Positions 54,621 through 64,000 of a stretch of 64,000 nucleotides of DNA are shown here, one piece after another. Both the position numbers and the translations under genes were made by a program. The DNA lies in the NCBI RefSeq assembly GCF_039839785.1, contig NZ_JBDOQT010000002.1:832971-896970 (forward strand), given 5' to 3'. The notes beneath the pieces are model-generated. The model had not been told where the DNA came from and ran no database searches. It saw only the letters and a program-made list of their open reading frames with translations. Origin of the DNA: Pelagibius sp. CAU 1746. Its GTDB lineage: Bacteria > Pseudomonadota > Alphaproteobacteria > Kiloniellales > Kiloniellaceae. How positions within the stretch are numbered: position 1 is the stretch's first letter; each line of letters starts with the position of its first letter.

Positions 54621-54689
54621 AAACTGCCTCCTGTTGGTCCGTTTGCTGTTCGCTTGCCGGTTCTTTCTGTGCCCCCGGCCTTCATGAAT

Positions 54690-54772
54690 GTCATGCCCGA
54701 GCTCGTCTCAAGCATCCAGGGCGACCGCACTCGTCGTTTGCCCCGGACCCCCGGCACAAGGCCAAGGGTGAC
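54690..54772. repeat. Palindromic intergenic repeat, copy 4 (diverged)
   Basis: Starts GTCATGCCCGAGCTCG and ends CACAAGGCCAAGGGTGAC. The right end is the inverted form of the GTCACCCTTGGGCTTG start seen in copy 1. It lies in the 179-bp gap between the Rieske oxygenase and binding-protein genes and may separate two transcripts. Confidence 0.6.
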
Positions 54773-54799
54773 GATTGGCGGTGTTGCCCCTTCATAACG

Positions 54800-55858
54800 T
54801 CATGACACCGCCTGCATGGCTTCCTCGTCTTCCGAAAGCGCGCGCTCCTGCGCCGCCATCTCGGCGATGATACGGCGCAGGTGATTTGGTCCGCGGTCGA
54901 TGGCGATGCGCAGCGGCCGGCGCGCCGGCGGCTTAGCCTCGCGCGCCTGGATCGCCTCCAGAATCGCCTTGTCCTCGGCGAAGGCGATGCGGAACTGCTC
55001 GTTCATGCGCTCGCCCATCTCTTCGTCGTCCAGCGCGATGTTGCGCAGGTGCATCCAGTGGTCGACCGTCCGGGTCTCGGAAACCGGCGTCAGAAAATGC
55101 AGCGCGAAGAGCCGCAGGCCGCGGTCGCGCTCGGCCTCGCCGATGGCCTCCTCGGTGGCGGCGCTGCCGAAGTCGATGACCGCCACGTTGGGCGCGTGCA
55201 GATAGTAGTAATGCCAGCGGTCGACGTTGCCGGCGAAGTTGCCGAAGGCCTTGAAGAAGCCGACCGGTGGCGCGTCGCGGATCCAACGCCAGGTCGTCAC
55301 CATGCGGCCCTCGCGCGCGCAGTCGATGGGGACGTCCTCGCAGGCTGCGTTGCCCAGGGTCGTCGGGTGCACGAAGCTGACATGGGCGGGATCGCAGAGA
55401 TTGTCGGCGACCGGCAGGTAGTTGCATTCCAATTCCAAGGCGTCGCCGTGGTGCGGCATCCACTTCGGGTCGGTGAATTCCGGCATGTCGAAGACCCGTG
55501 AGACGTCGGCCTTCTCCGCATCTCCCATCCAGATCCACAGGATGCCGTGGCGTTCGTGCAGCGGATAGGCGCGCACCCAGGCCGAGGACGGCAGGTTGCT
55601 CTGACCGGGAATCCTCACACATTTTCCGTCGCAGCCGAAGGTCATGCCGTGATATCCGCATTCCACCGCGTCGCCCTTGAGCCGCCCCCTGGAGAGCGGC
55701 AAACGCTTGTGCGGGCATTCGTCGGTCAGCGCCACGGCTTGGCCCGTTTCCGTGCGGTAGACGACGATGTCCTCGTCCATGATGGTGAGGGGCGTGAGCT
55801 GCCGGCCGAAGTTCTTCGACCAGCCGGCGACGTACCAGGCGTTGCGGACGAACGTCAT
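54800..55858 (-). CDS. Rieske non-heme iron oxygenase (VanA-like)
   Basis: A 352-residue oxygenase alpha subunit. The Rieske centre is C48-x-H50 with C67-x2-H70 (DECPHKRLP and VECGYHG), and the mononuclear iron site is N153/D156/H159/H164 (NLCDPAHVSFVH). The N-terminus FVRNAWYVAGW and the size resemble O- and N-demethylases such as VanA more than ring dioxygenases. No beta subunit is present. The ferredoxin gene 20 bases upstream and the reductase gene next to it would supply electrons. Substrate unknown. The start is the ATG at 55856-55858. Confidence 0.88.
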   Translation of the reverse strand: MTFVRNAWYVAGWSKNFGRQLTPLTIMDEDIVVYRTETGQAVALTDECPHKRLPLSRGRLKGDAVECGYHGMTFGCDGKCVRIPGQSNLPSSAWVRAYPLHERHGILWIWMGDAEKADVSRVFDMPEFTDPKWMPHHGDALELECNYLPVADNLCDPAHVSFVHPTTLGNAACEDVPIDCAREGRMVTTWRWIRDAPPVGFFKAFGNFAGNVDRWHYYYLHAPNVAVIDFGSAATEEAIGEAERDRGLRLFALHFLTPVSETRTVDHWMHLRNIALDDEEMGERMNEQFRIAFAEDKAILEAIQAREAKPPARRPLRIAIDRGPNHLRRIIAEMAAQERALSEDEEAMQAVS

Positions 55859-55878
55859 GATCTCTCCCCTCCTCGCCG

Positions 55879-57834
<1,956 letters not shown>

Positions 57835-57844
57835 CTTCTCATCC

Positions 57845-58426
57845 TCATCTCAGGCCATCCTCCCCCTTGATGTCTTCCGCGCGCAAGCCGCCCATGCGGT
57901 CGTGGATGCGCCCGCCGCTGGTCATCGCCAGGATGAACACCAGCTCGTCGGCCTCCGGCGCGCCGGGCACGCCGACCTCGACGGCATTGAAGTGCCCGCG
58001 CACGTAAGAGGCGTTGATATGGGTGATCGGCACGTCGATGCGCGCACCGGCGGGGCCGACCTTCTTGGCCGAGGGCACGATGGCCCTGGCGTCGCCCAGC
58101 AGTTCGCGCATAGCGTAACCGCCGGGCACGTGCCACAGCGCACCGTGCTCCAGCTCGCCGGCGCCGCCGACGATGGAGGCCTTGCCGAAACCGGAGATGC
58201 GCGCCTTGTTGCCCCCCATGGCGCCGACCAGCCGTTCGGCCATCTCCAGACCCAGCGGCTTCAGTTCCTCCATGTAGGGCTGCAGCTCCTCGACGTAGCG
58301 CCCGGAGAAAGGATTGGCGATGACCACGGCGGCGGAGCCGACCAGCAAAGGCTCGGCAGCAACCGGCCCGCCCTCGTGGTGGATCTCCTCGACGTTGGTC
58401 ACGACTTTGCGAACTTCGACAGTCAC
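57845..58426 (-). CDS. DUF1185 (amino acid synthesis) family protein, copy 1
   Basis: A 193-residue paralogue of the following gene: RKVVTNVEEIHHEGG, AVVIANPFSGRYVEEL, FGKASIVGGAGELEHGA and the C-terminus DIKGEDGLR. It starts with GTG at 58424-58426 behind AAGGAGGAG. Only ten bases separate the two paralogues. They may form a hetero-oligomer or act on successive intermediates; neither can be told from sequence. Confidence 0.82.
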   Translation of the reverse strand: MTVEVRKVVTNVEEIHHEGGPVAAEPLLVGSAAVVIANPFSGRYVEELQPYMEELKPLGLEMAERLVGAMGGNKARISGFGKASIVGGAGELEHGALWHVPGGYAMRELLGDARAIVPSAKKVGPAGARIDVPITHINASYVRGHFNAVEVGVPGAPEADELVFILAMTSGGRIHDRMGGLRAEDIKGEDGLR

Positions 58427-58439
58427 CCCGACTCCTCCT

Positions 58440-59339
58440 TTACGCCGCGCTCGGCAGGCTGGACAGCAGGGGCAAAGCCCCGATTGCCTCGGCCCGCCCG
58501 CGCAGGAACAGCGCCGCCGCTTCGATGAGGCCTTCGGCCTGCATCTCGGCGCTCAGCGCCTGCCCGTGCCGCAGCGCCGTGGCGACTTCCGCCTCGGTGA
58601 GCTTGCCGACCGCGACGGTCGCCAGGCGCTCCCCGAGATCGCTCTCCGGATCGATCTCCACGGCCCGGCGGCGCATCACCAGCGGGTGCCCGGGCAGGTC
58701 TACCGCATTGGCGATCAGCGTCGCGGCAACGTCGGCCTGCGCGGCGCTGCGTGCGAAGACCGTTACCGCGTCGGCGATGCCCAGCGAAAAACTGCGCCCG
58801 CCTTGTCCTTTGGTGGCGCGCCCCGAGGTGGCGATACCGCGGACCGGCAATTCCGATGTCACCACTGCGCGACCCCCAAGGGACAATGGCTGATGCGGGG
58901 CGGCGACCTGGGCGACCAGGCCGCAGGCGAGGCTTTCGCCGGGCGTCAGGTACAAAGCGATGTCGCCGCCGTTGTTCACATAGGCGCGGGTGAGATCCGC
59001 GGCTTCGCTCATCGCTGCCAGCACATGATCGGCCACGGCGCCGGCGACGGCGGCCATGGGCGTGACGAACACCGCGCGGTGGGGATGACAGGCCGCCGCC
59101 ATGCGCTGCGCCACCGGGCCGGAAAACGACGGCGTGTCCCTGCGCAGCGGCCGGCGCAGCGCCGTCAGCTCCGCCACCAGGTCGGGCAGCACCTCCCGGA
59201 AGCATTCCGCCGCCGCGTCATAGGCATGCCGCACCTCGGCGCGCGCGCCGAAAGCCTCGATCATCAGGTCGATGGGCCCCTCCTGCAGATGCAGGCGGCC
59301 GTCCGGCAGGTCGCGGCGGAAAAAGCTGGGTCGAGTCAT
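58440..59339 (-). CDS. UPF0280-family protein (ApbE-like fold)
   Basis: A 299-residue protein with the UPF0280 pattern: ITPMAAVAG-like FVTPMAAVAGAVADHVL, AYVNNGGDIALYL, GIATSGRATKGQGGRSF and GIADAVTVFARSAAQADVAA. The family shares a fold with ApbE, which attaches FMN to proteins. The ATG follows the stop of the reductase-like gene with no gap (TGA-ATG), so its job is probably tied to that protein, possibly flavin attachment (inference). Confidence 0.82.
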   Translation of the reverse strand: MTRPSFFRRDLPDGRLHLQEGPIDLMIEAFGARAEVRHAYDAAAECFREVLPDLVAELTALRRPLRRDTPSFSGPVAQRMAAACHPHRAVFVTPMAAVAGAVADHVLAAMSEAADLTRAYVNNGGDIALYLTPGESLACGLVAQVAAPHQPLSLGGRAVVTSELPVRGIATSGRATKGQGGRSFSLGIADAVTVFARSAAQADVAATLIANAVDLPGHPLVMRRRAVEIDPESDLGERLATVAVGKLTEAEVATALRHGQALSAEMQAEGLIEAAALFLRGRAEAIGALPLLSSLPSAA

Positions 59340-60905
59340 TCAGAGCCCCGCCTTCTTGCCGGGAAGCTTGTTTAGGGGCGACAGCGGCCAGGGGTTCTCC
59401 GCCTTCAGGTCGGTCACGCGGATGCGCTCCCCGGCGCCGCGGGTCTTGACGACGTCGGCCAGCGACTGCACCGACTTCATGTGGCCGCCCAGTTCGGCGT
59501 AGACCTCGTGCGGCATGGTGAATTCGATGGGTCCGACGATGGCCGGCGTCGGCACGTAGCCGAAGGCGTTGTCGGGCATGTCCAGCACGTCGACCATGAT
59601 GGTGATGCCGCCGCCCGGCCAGACATAGGCCTTGGCGCCGCCGGCGGTGACGCGGGTCAGCGCGTCCTTCACCGAGCGCGTCAGGCGCACCGGGTTCTCC
59701 GTCGCCCCGGCGCGCAGGCTGCCGCCCGCCCCGGCCATGAACAGCACCGAGGACAGGGCCGGTTCGCAGTTCTCGCCGATACGGTCGACCACCACCTTGA
59801 CCGCCGCCGGCATCTCGGCCTCTTGGGGTTTCAGGTCGTCGTCCAGCTCGAACCAGGCGGCGTGCTCGCCGGTGGTGCTGACCATCAGCAGGCGCAGGCC
59901 CGGCCAGGCGGTCTTGGGGTCGATCTTGTCGATGATCGACAGGGGATCGCTGATGTTGGTGCCGCCCCAGCCGGTGCCGGGCTCGGCCACCTGGAAGTAG
60001 CGCCCGGGCGTCGAGCGCCGCCCGCGCACGCGGATGCCGCTGGGCTTCATGTCCAGGAACTTGCCGGCCTGGTGCTCGGTCAGTACGCCGGTGATGTGGT
60101 CGTCGACCACGATGACCTCGTCGACGTGGCCGATCCATTGCTGGGCGAAGATGCCGATGGTCGCCGAGCCGCAGCCGACGCGCATGCGCTCTTCCTTCAC
60201 GCCGTTGATGATCGGCGCCCGGCCCGCCTGGATGGTCAGCTCGGCGCCGCCGTCGATGGTGAGGTCCACCGCCTGCTTGTTGCAGAGGTCGAGCATCATC
60301 TGGCAGGTGACGTTGCCTTCCTTCTTGCTGCCGCCGGTCAGGTGGCGCACGCCGCCCAGGGCCAGCATCTGCGAGCCGTATTCCGCCGTGGTGACGTGGC
60401 CGACCTGCTCGCCCTGGCAGCGCACGGCGGCCTGCTCCGGGCCCAGGTGGCGGTCGGTGTCGATCTTCACCTTCACGCCGCAGTAGCTGAAGATGCCCTC
60501 GGTCACCACGGTCACCATGTCGACGCCTTCCACCTTGGACGACACGATGAAGGGCGCGGGCTTGTAGTCCGGATAGGTAGTGCCGGCGCCGATGCCGGTG
60601 ACGAAGGCTTCCGCCCCCTGGACCAGGCTGCCGTCCCACTCCGCCCCCGCGCCTTCGGTGGCCAGGAAGGGCACCATCTCGGCCTCGCGCTCGGCCGCCT
60701 GGCGCGCCAGCAGGAAGGGGTCCATGCGCACCAGGGCGTTGTCGACGTTGCCGTAGCGGTCGCAGGCTCCGGTCTTGCCCGGGCGGATGCGGCACAGCAC
60801 CGGACAGGCGTCGCAGACGACGATGCCTCCGTCCTTGTTGTCGGCGTTCTTGCCCCCCGCGTCCTTGCCGCGCGCTTCGGTCTTTTCGGCTTGCGTCGTG
60901 CTCAT
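59340..60905 (-). CDS. 6-hydroxynicotinate reductase-like iron-sulfur protein
   Basis: A 521-residue protein. A Cys cluster near the N-terminus (C31, C34, C38, C48; CDACPVLCRIRPGKTGACD) suits a [4Fe-4S] centre. The long remainder has EGIFSYCGVKVKIDTDRHLG, IGIFAQQWIGHVDEVIVVDD and GTGWGGTNISDPLSIIDKI. It resembles proteins named 6-hydroxynicotinate reductase, which in E. barkeri reduce 6-hydroxynicotinate to the 6-oxo-tetrahydro form with ferredoxin. GSLRAGATENP (Thr402) is loosely like a flavinylation motif. Naming rests on recall plus the Mo hydroxylase and enamidase-like neighbours. Confidence 0.72.
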   Translation of the reverse strand: MSTTQAEKTEARGKDAGGKNADNKDGGIVVCDACPVLCRIRPGKTGACDRYGNVDNALVRMDPFLLARQAAEREAEMVPFLATEGAGAEWDGSLVQGAEAFVTGIGAGTTYPDYKPAPFIVSSKVEGVDMVTVVTEGIFSYCGVKVKIDTDRHLGPEQAAVRCQGEQVGHVTTAEYGSQMLALGGVRHLTGGSKKEGNVTCQMMLDLCNKQAVDLTIDGGAELTIQAGRAPIINGVKEERMRVGCGSATIGIFAQQWIGHVDEVIVVDDHITGVLTEHQAGKFLDMKPSGIRVRGRRSTPGRYFQVAEPGTGWGGTNISDPLSIIDKIDPKTAWPGLRLLMVSTTGEHAAWFELDDDLKPQEAEMPAAVKVVVDRIGENCEPALSSVLFMAGAGGSLRAGATENPVRLTRSVKDALTRVTAGGAKAYVWPGGGITIMVDVLDMPDNAFGYVPTPAIVGPIEFTMPHEVYAELGGHMKSVQSLADVVKTRGAGERIRVTDLKAENPWPLSPLNKLPGKKAGL

Positions 60906-60915
60906 CTCGTCATCC

Positions 60916-63702
60916 TCACACTGCGCCCGCTTCGCGCAGGGCCGCGCGCACCCGGTCCGGCGTCGCCGGCGTCCGCGTCAGACGCAGGCCGGTCGCCTGG
61001 TAGACGCCGCCGAAGATCGCCGGCGCGGTCGCGATCAGCGAATGCTCGCCCACGCCCTTGGCGCCGTAGGGGCCCAGCGGCTCCGGGTCTTCCACCAGAA
61101 TGCTGGTGATCTCCGGCATGTCGCCGAAGGTGGGGATCAGGTAGTCGTGCAGGTTCTCCGTGCGCCCCGGCAGGTATTCCTCCATCAGCGCCAGGCCGAG
61201 GCCCTGGGCGATGCCGCCGTGGATCTGGCCTTCCACCAGGGTCGGGTTGACCGCACGGCCGACATCGTGGGCGGCGGCCATGCGCAGCACCTTGATCGTG
61301 CCCAGCTCCAGGTCGACCTCGACCTCGGCGATCTGGGCGGCGAAGCCGTAGGTCGCGTAGGGGTCGCCCTGGCCGTTCCCGTCCAGCGGCGAGGTCGGCG
61401 GATCGAAGGTGCCGCTGCCGCAGAGCACGTCGCCGCGCGCGTCCTCCGGCAATTCCGCCAGGTCGATGCGTCGCACCTCCCCGCCGTCCTGCACCGACAG
61501 CTTGCCGTCGCTCAACTCCAGGCGCGCATCCTCGCCGGCATTGGCGAGGCGCAGGATCTGGGCACGCAGGTCGCACCCGGCCAGTTCCGCCGCCTTGCCG
61601 GAGATGAAGGTCTGGCGCGAGGCCGAGGTCTTGCCGGCGTCGGCCGTCAGCGCCGTGTCGCCCATGACGACGCGCATCTGCTGCACCGGCAGGCCCAGCG
61701 CATCGGCGGCGATCTGCGCCATGACGGTGTTGGAGCCCTGGCCGATGTCGACGGCGCCGTTGTAGAGCGTGAGCTTGCCGTGCCTGTCGAGCGCCACCGA
61801 CAGGGTGGAGGGATTGGACATGGAGGTGTTGCCGCAGCCGTACCAGACGCAGCCGATACCGACGCCGCGGCGCCGCCGTCCCCCGTCTTCGTTGAACAGG
61901 TCCGCCGCCGCACGCCAGTCCTTCCACGTGGGCCGCAGGGCGTCCAGGCAGTCGGCGAGACCGGCGGAAGCCGTCAGCACCTGCCCCGTCGCCGTGGCGT
62001 CGCCGACGCGGATCGCGTTGCGATAGCGGAACTCCAGCGGGTCGAGACCGAGCTGCTCGGCCAGGTCGTCCATCAGGGCCTCGTGCGCCAGGGCGGACTG
62101 CGGCACGCCGAAGCCGCGGAAGGCGCCGGCCGGCGGCGCGTTGGTGAAGCGCCCGGCCGAACGGGCCAGCACGTTGGGGATCTTGTAGGGGCCGCTGCAG
62201 TGCACCGGCACCCGGTCGGCCACCGTCGGCCCCCAGGAGGCATAGGCCCCGGTGTCGAAGTCGCCGTCGAAGACCAGCGCCGTCAGCCTACCGTCCGCAT
62301 CGCAGCCGGCCCGCGCCGTCACCCGCGAGGCGTGGCGCTTGGTGGAAGATGCCATGGACTCCGGCCGGGTGTACTCACAGCGCACCGGCCGCTCCGTGAG
62401 CCAGGCAGCCAGCCCGACGAGAGGATGCAGCGAGAGGTCCAACTTGCCGCCGAAGCCGCCGCCGCAGGCCGAGGGGATGATGCGCACCTTGTCCTTGTCG
62501 AGGCCCAGGATCGCCGCCGTCTCGTCGCGGTCCATGTAGGGCGCCTGGGTGGTCACCCAAACCTCAAGCTTGCCGCCCTTGCGCTCGGCGTAGCCGGCTT
62601 CGGGCTCGATGTAGGCATGCTCGATGAAAGGCGTGGCGGTGCTGATCTCGGACGTCAGCGGTGAGGCCGCCAGCGCCGCCTCGGCGGCGCCCTTGTTGAC
62701 GAAGCCGCGCGCCAGCACGTTGTCGGCGCGGCCTTCCTGCACCAGCGGCGTATCGTCGGCGCAGAAGTCGGTGACGGCGTCTTCCGCCTGCCAGGCGATC
62801 GGCAGGTCTTCTTCCGCCAGCGACCAGATCGCGCGGCGCTCGCCGACCAGCGCCAGCACCGCCTCGCCGCGGTAGCGCACCCGCCCCTGGGCCAGCACCG
62901 GCTGGTCCTTGATGTGCGGATAAACGCCGAAGCACATGTTGCCGGGCCCCGAGTTGCCTGGAAGGTCGGCGGCAGTGAGGATACGCTCCAGGCCGGGCGT
63001 CCGCGCCACCACCGCCTCGAGGTCGCCCAGGGTGAAAGTGGCGCGGGCATGGGGCGCGCGGACCACGCGCAGCCACAGCGCGCCTTCCGGCGCGGTGTCG
63101 GCGCCGTAGAGCTCGGCGCCGGTCACCTTGGCGAGGCCGTCGGTCTTGGCGAAGCGCGCGCCCACGGCGCAGCCGACCTCGGGGTCGGTGAGCGGCGCGT
63201 CGGTCGACCGCATCTCCGCCGCGGCGCAAACCGCCTCGACGATCTTCTGGTAGCCGGTGCAGCGGCACAGCACGCCGCCCAGCGCGTCCTGCACTTCCTG
63301 CTTCGCCGGGGCGGCGGTCTGCTTCAGCAGCGAGGCCGCGGCCATCAGCATGCCCGGCGTGCAGATGCCGCACTGGGCCGCGCCGTGATCGAGGAAGGCC
63401 CGCTGCAGGCGCTGCCCATCCGGGTCGCCCATCAAGCCTTCCACCGTCGTCACCTGCCGCCCCTCGACCTGGCCGCAGGCCATGAGGCAACTGCACATTT
63501 GCTCGCCGTCGACCAGCACCGTGCAGGCACCGCAGTCGCCGGCGTTGCAGCCCACCTTGGTGCCGGTGCGGCCCAGCGCATAGCGCAGCGCGTCACTCAG
63601 CCGGTCCAGGGGATCGACGCTCACCGTGACCGCCTGGCCGTTGAGGGTGAAGCGGATCTGCTGCCCACCCTCGGCGAGGCTCTGCTGCAGCGCGGCGTCC
63701 AT
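60916..63702 (-). CDS. Molybdenum hydroxylase: fused 2Fe-2S and molybdopterin subunit
   Basis: A 928-residue xanthine-dehydrogenase-family enzyme. Residues 1-160 are the small subunit with two [2Fe-2S] sites (C52/C57/C60/C72 and C111/C114/C146/C148). Residues 175-928 are the molybdopterin part (SACGGGFGGKLDLSLHPLVG, GAFRGFGVPQSALAHEALMD, and catalytic Glu about 886 in GAKGVGEHSLIA). FAD is on a separate subunit encoded just upstream. Likely reaction is hydroxylation of an N-heteroaromatic ring, such as nicotinate to 6-hydroxynicotinate; purine or aldehyde oxidation is not excluded. The ATG at 63700-63702 overlaps the FAD-subunit stop. Confidence 0.88.
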   Translation of the reverse strand: MDAALQQSLAEGGQQIRFTLNGQAVTVSVDPLDRLSDALRYALGRTGTKVGCNAGDCGACTVLVDGEQMCSCLMACGQVEGRQVTTVEGLMGDPDGQRLQRAFLDHGAAQCGICTPGMLMAAASLLKQTAAPAKQEVQDALGGVLCRCTGYQKIVEAVCAAAEMRSTDAPLTDPEVGCAVGARFAKTDGLAKVTGAELYGADTAPEGALWLRVVRAPHARATFTLGDLEAVVARTPGLERILTAADLPGNSGPGNMCFGVYPHIKDQPVLAQGRVRYRGEAVLALVGERRAIWSLAEEDLPIAWQAEDAVTDFCADDTPLVQEGRADNVLARGFVNKGAAEAALAASPLTSEISTATPFIEHAYIEPEAGYAERKGGKLEVWVTTQAPYMDRDETAAILGLDKDKVRIIPSACGGGFGGKLDLSLHPLVGLAAWLTERPVRCEYTRPESMASSTKRHASRVTARAGCDADGRLTALVFDGDFDTGAYASWGPTVADRVPVHCSGPYKIPNVLARSAGRFTNAPPAGAFRGFGVPQSALAHEALMDDLAEQLGLDPLEFRYRNAIRVGDATATGQVLTASAGLADCLDALRPTWKDWRAAADLFNEDGGRRRRGVGIGCVWYGCGNTSMSNPSTLSVALDRHGKLTLYNGAVDIGQGSNTVMAQIAADALGLPVQQMRVVMGDTALTADAGKTSASRQTFISGKAAELAGCDLRAQILRLANAGEDARLELSDGKLSVQDGGEVRRIDLAELPEDARGDVLCGSGTFDPPTSPLDGNGQGDPYATYGFAAQIAEVEVDLELGTIKVLRMAAAHDVGRAVNPTLVEGQIHGGIAQGLGLALMEEYLPGRTENLHDYLIPTFGDMPEITSILVEDPEPLGPYGAKGVGEHSLIATAPAIFGGVYQATGLRLTRTPATPDRVRAALREAGAV

Positions 63703-64000
63703 CACGCGGCCTCCTGCGACAGCAGGGCCTCGACCCCGCGGCGCAGCAGCGCCACCGCGGCCTCGCGGCGATAGTCGGCGGTGCCGCGGATATCGTCGAT
63801 GGGCGTCAGGGGCCCAAGTGGCTCTACCAACTGTTCCTCGCCGATGCGCGGCAGCAAATCCTCATCGAAGGGCCGGCCCTCGAAGGCCGCCTCGACGGCC
63901 GGCAGGCGCAGGGCGCGCGCGGCGCAGGAGCCGACGGCGACCCGGGCCTTGGCAACGTTGCCCTTGTCGTCGATGTCGACCAGCAGCGCCGCCATGACGA
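63702..64000 (-). CDS. Molybdenum hydroxylase FAD-binding subunit (C-terminal part only)
   Basis: The last 98 or so residues are in the window: VDIDDKGNVAKARVAVGSCA followed by LRLPAVEAAFEGRPF and IDDIRGTADYRREAAVALLR. This is the C-terminal domain of the FAD subunit of CO dehydrogenase/xanthine dehydrogenase-type enzymes. The frame stays open to the edge. Its TGA overlaps the start of the Mo subunit, so the two are coupled. Confidence 0.88.
   Translation of the reverse strand, partial: VMAALLVDIDDKGNVAKARVAVGSCAARALRLPAVEAAFEGRPFDEDLLPRIGEEQLVEPLGPLTPIDDIRGTADYRREAAVALLRRGVEALLSQEAA

Overview
The window is about 64 kb of GC-rich DNA from an alphaproteobacterium, probably a free-living Rhodospirillales-type heterotroph. 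The evidence is the gene families, the dense operons with ATGA/GTGA overlaps, the frequent GTG/TTG starts and an FNR/FixK-type box. It contains no rRNA, tRNA, CRISPR array, phage or recognisable insertion sequence. Most gaps are short, and several hold copies of a species-type palindromic intergenic repeat.

Layout. 1-4.7 kb: carbon-phosphorus lyase genes phnG-H-I-J-K, with phnK cut by the window edge, divergent from the regulator phnF. 4.6-6.85 kb: a decayed duplication of the phnF 3' end and downstream DNA flanks an AT-richer SnoaL-like gene plus TetR regulator that share a putative operator. 6.9-13.5 kb: three class III nucleotidyl cyclases and a periplasmic binding protein; one cyclase has lost a HEAT-repeat tail to a frameshift. 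13.5-15.3 kb: pseudouridine catabolism (psuK-psuG). 15.5-22.3 kb: a DUF4129/DUF4350/MoxR/DUF58/SpoIIM-like/RDD membrane cluster. 22.5-27.9 kb: five related multi-pass membrane proteins that share a C-terminal VFD tail, interrupted by an isopropylmalate-dehydrogenase-like gene. 28.0-31.3 kb: hemN behind an FNR-type box, and a GMC oxidoreductase. 31.4-39.6 kb: a tripartite tricarboxylate-type uptake operon (tctCBA) with AtuA and DUF4387 genes, divergent from a two-component system that is co-transcribed with a binding protein. 39.7-48.1 kb: multicopper oxidase, EF-hand protein, OYE/TMADH-like flavoenzyme, EEP-fold hydrolase, a cNMP-binding cyclase, an APC permease and a carbonic anhydrase.

48.2-64.0 kb, all on the minus strand and still open at the right edge, is the most interesting part. 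It looks like a catabolic island for nicotinate or a related N-heteroaromatic acid. It encodes a molybdenum hydroxylase (FAD subunit plus fused 2Fe-2S/Mo subunit), a 6-hydroxynicotinate-reductase-like protein, an ApbE-fold UPF0280 protein, two DUF1185 proteins, a ferredoxin reductase, a 2Fe-2S ferredoxin, a Rieske oxygenase, a branched-chain-type ABC importer with fused permeases, an enamidase-like amidohydrolase and a MarR regulator. Reductive steps known from Eubacterium barkeri nicotinate fermentation are here combined with an O2-dependent Rieske oxygenase and a dedicated importer.

All functional calls rest on reading motifs and family resemblance by eye. No database search was run.
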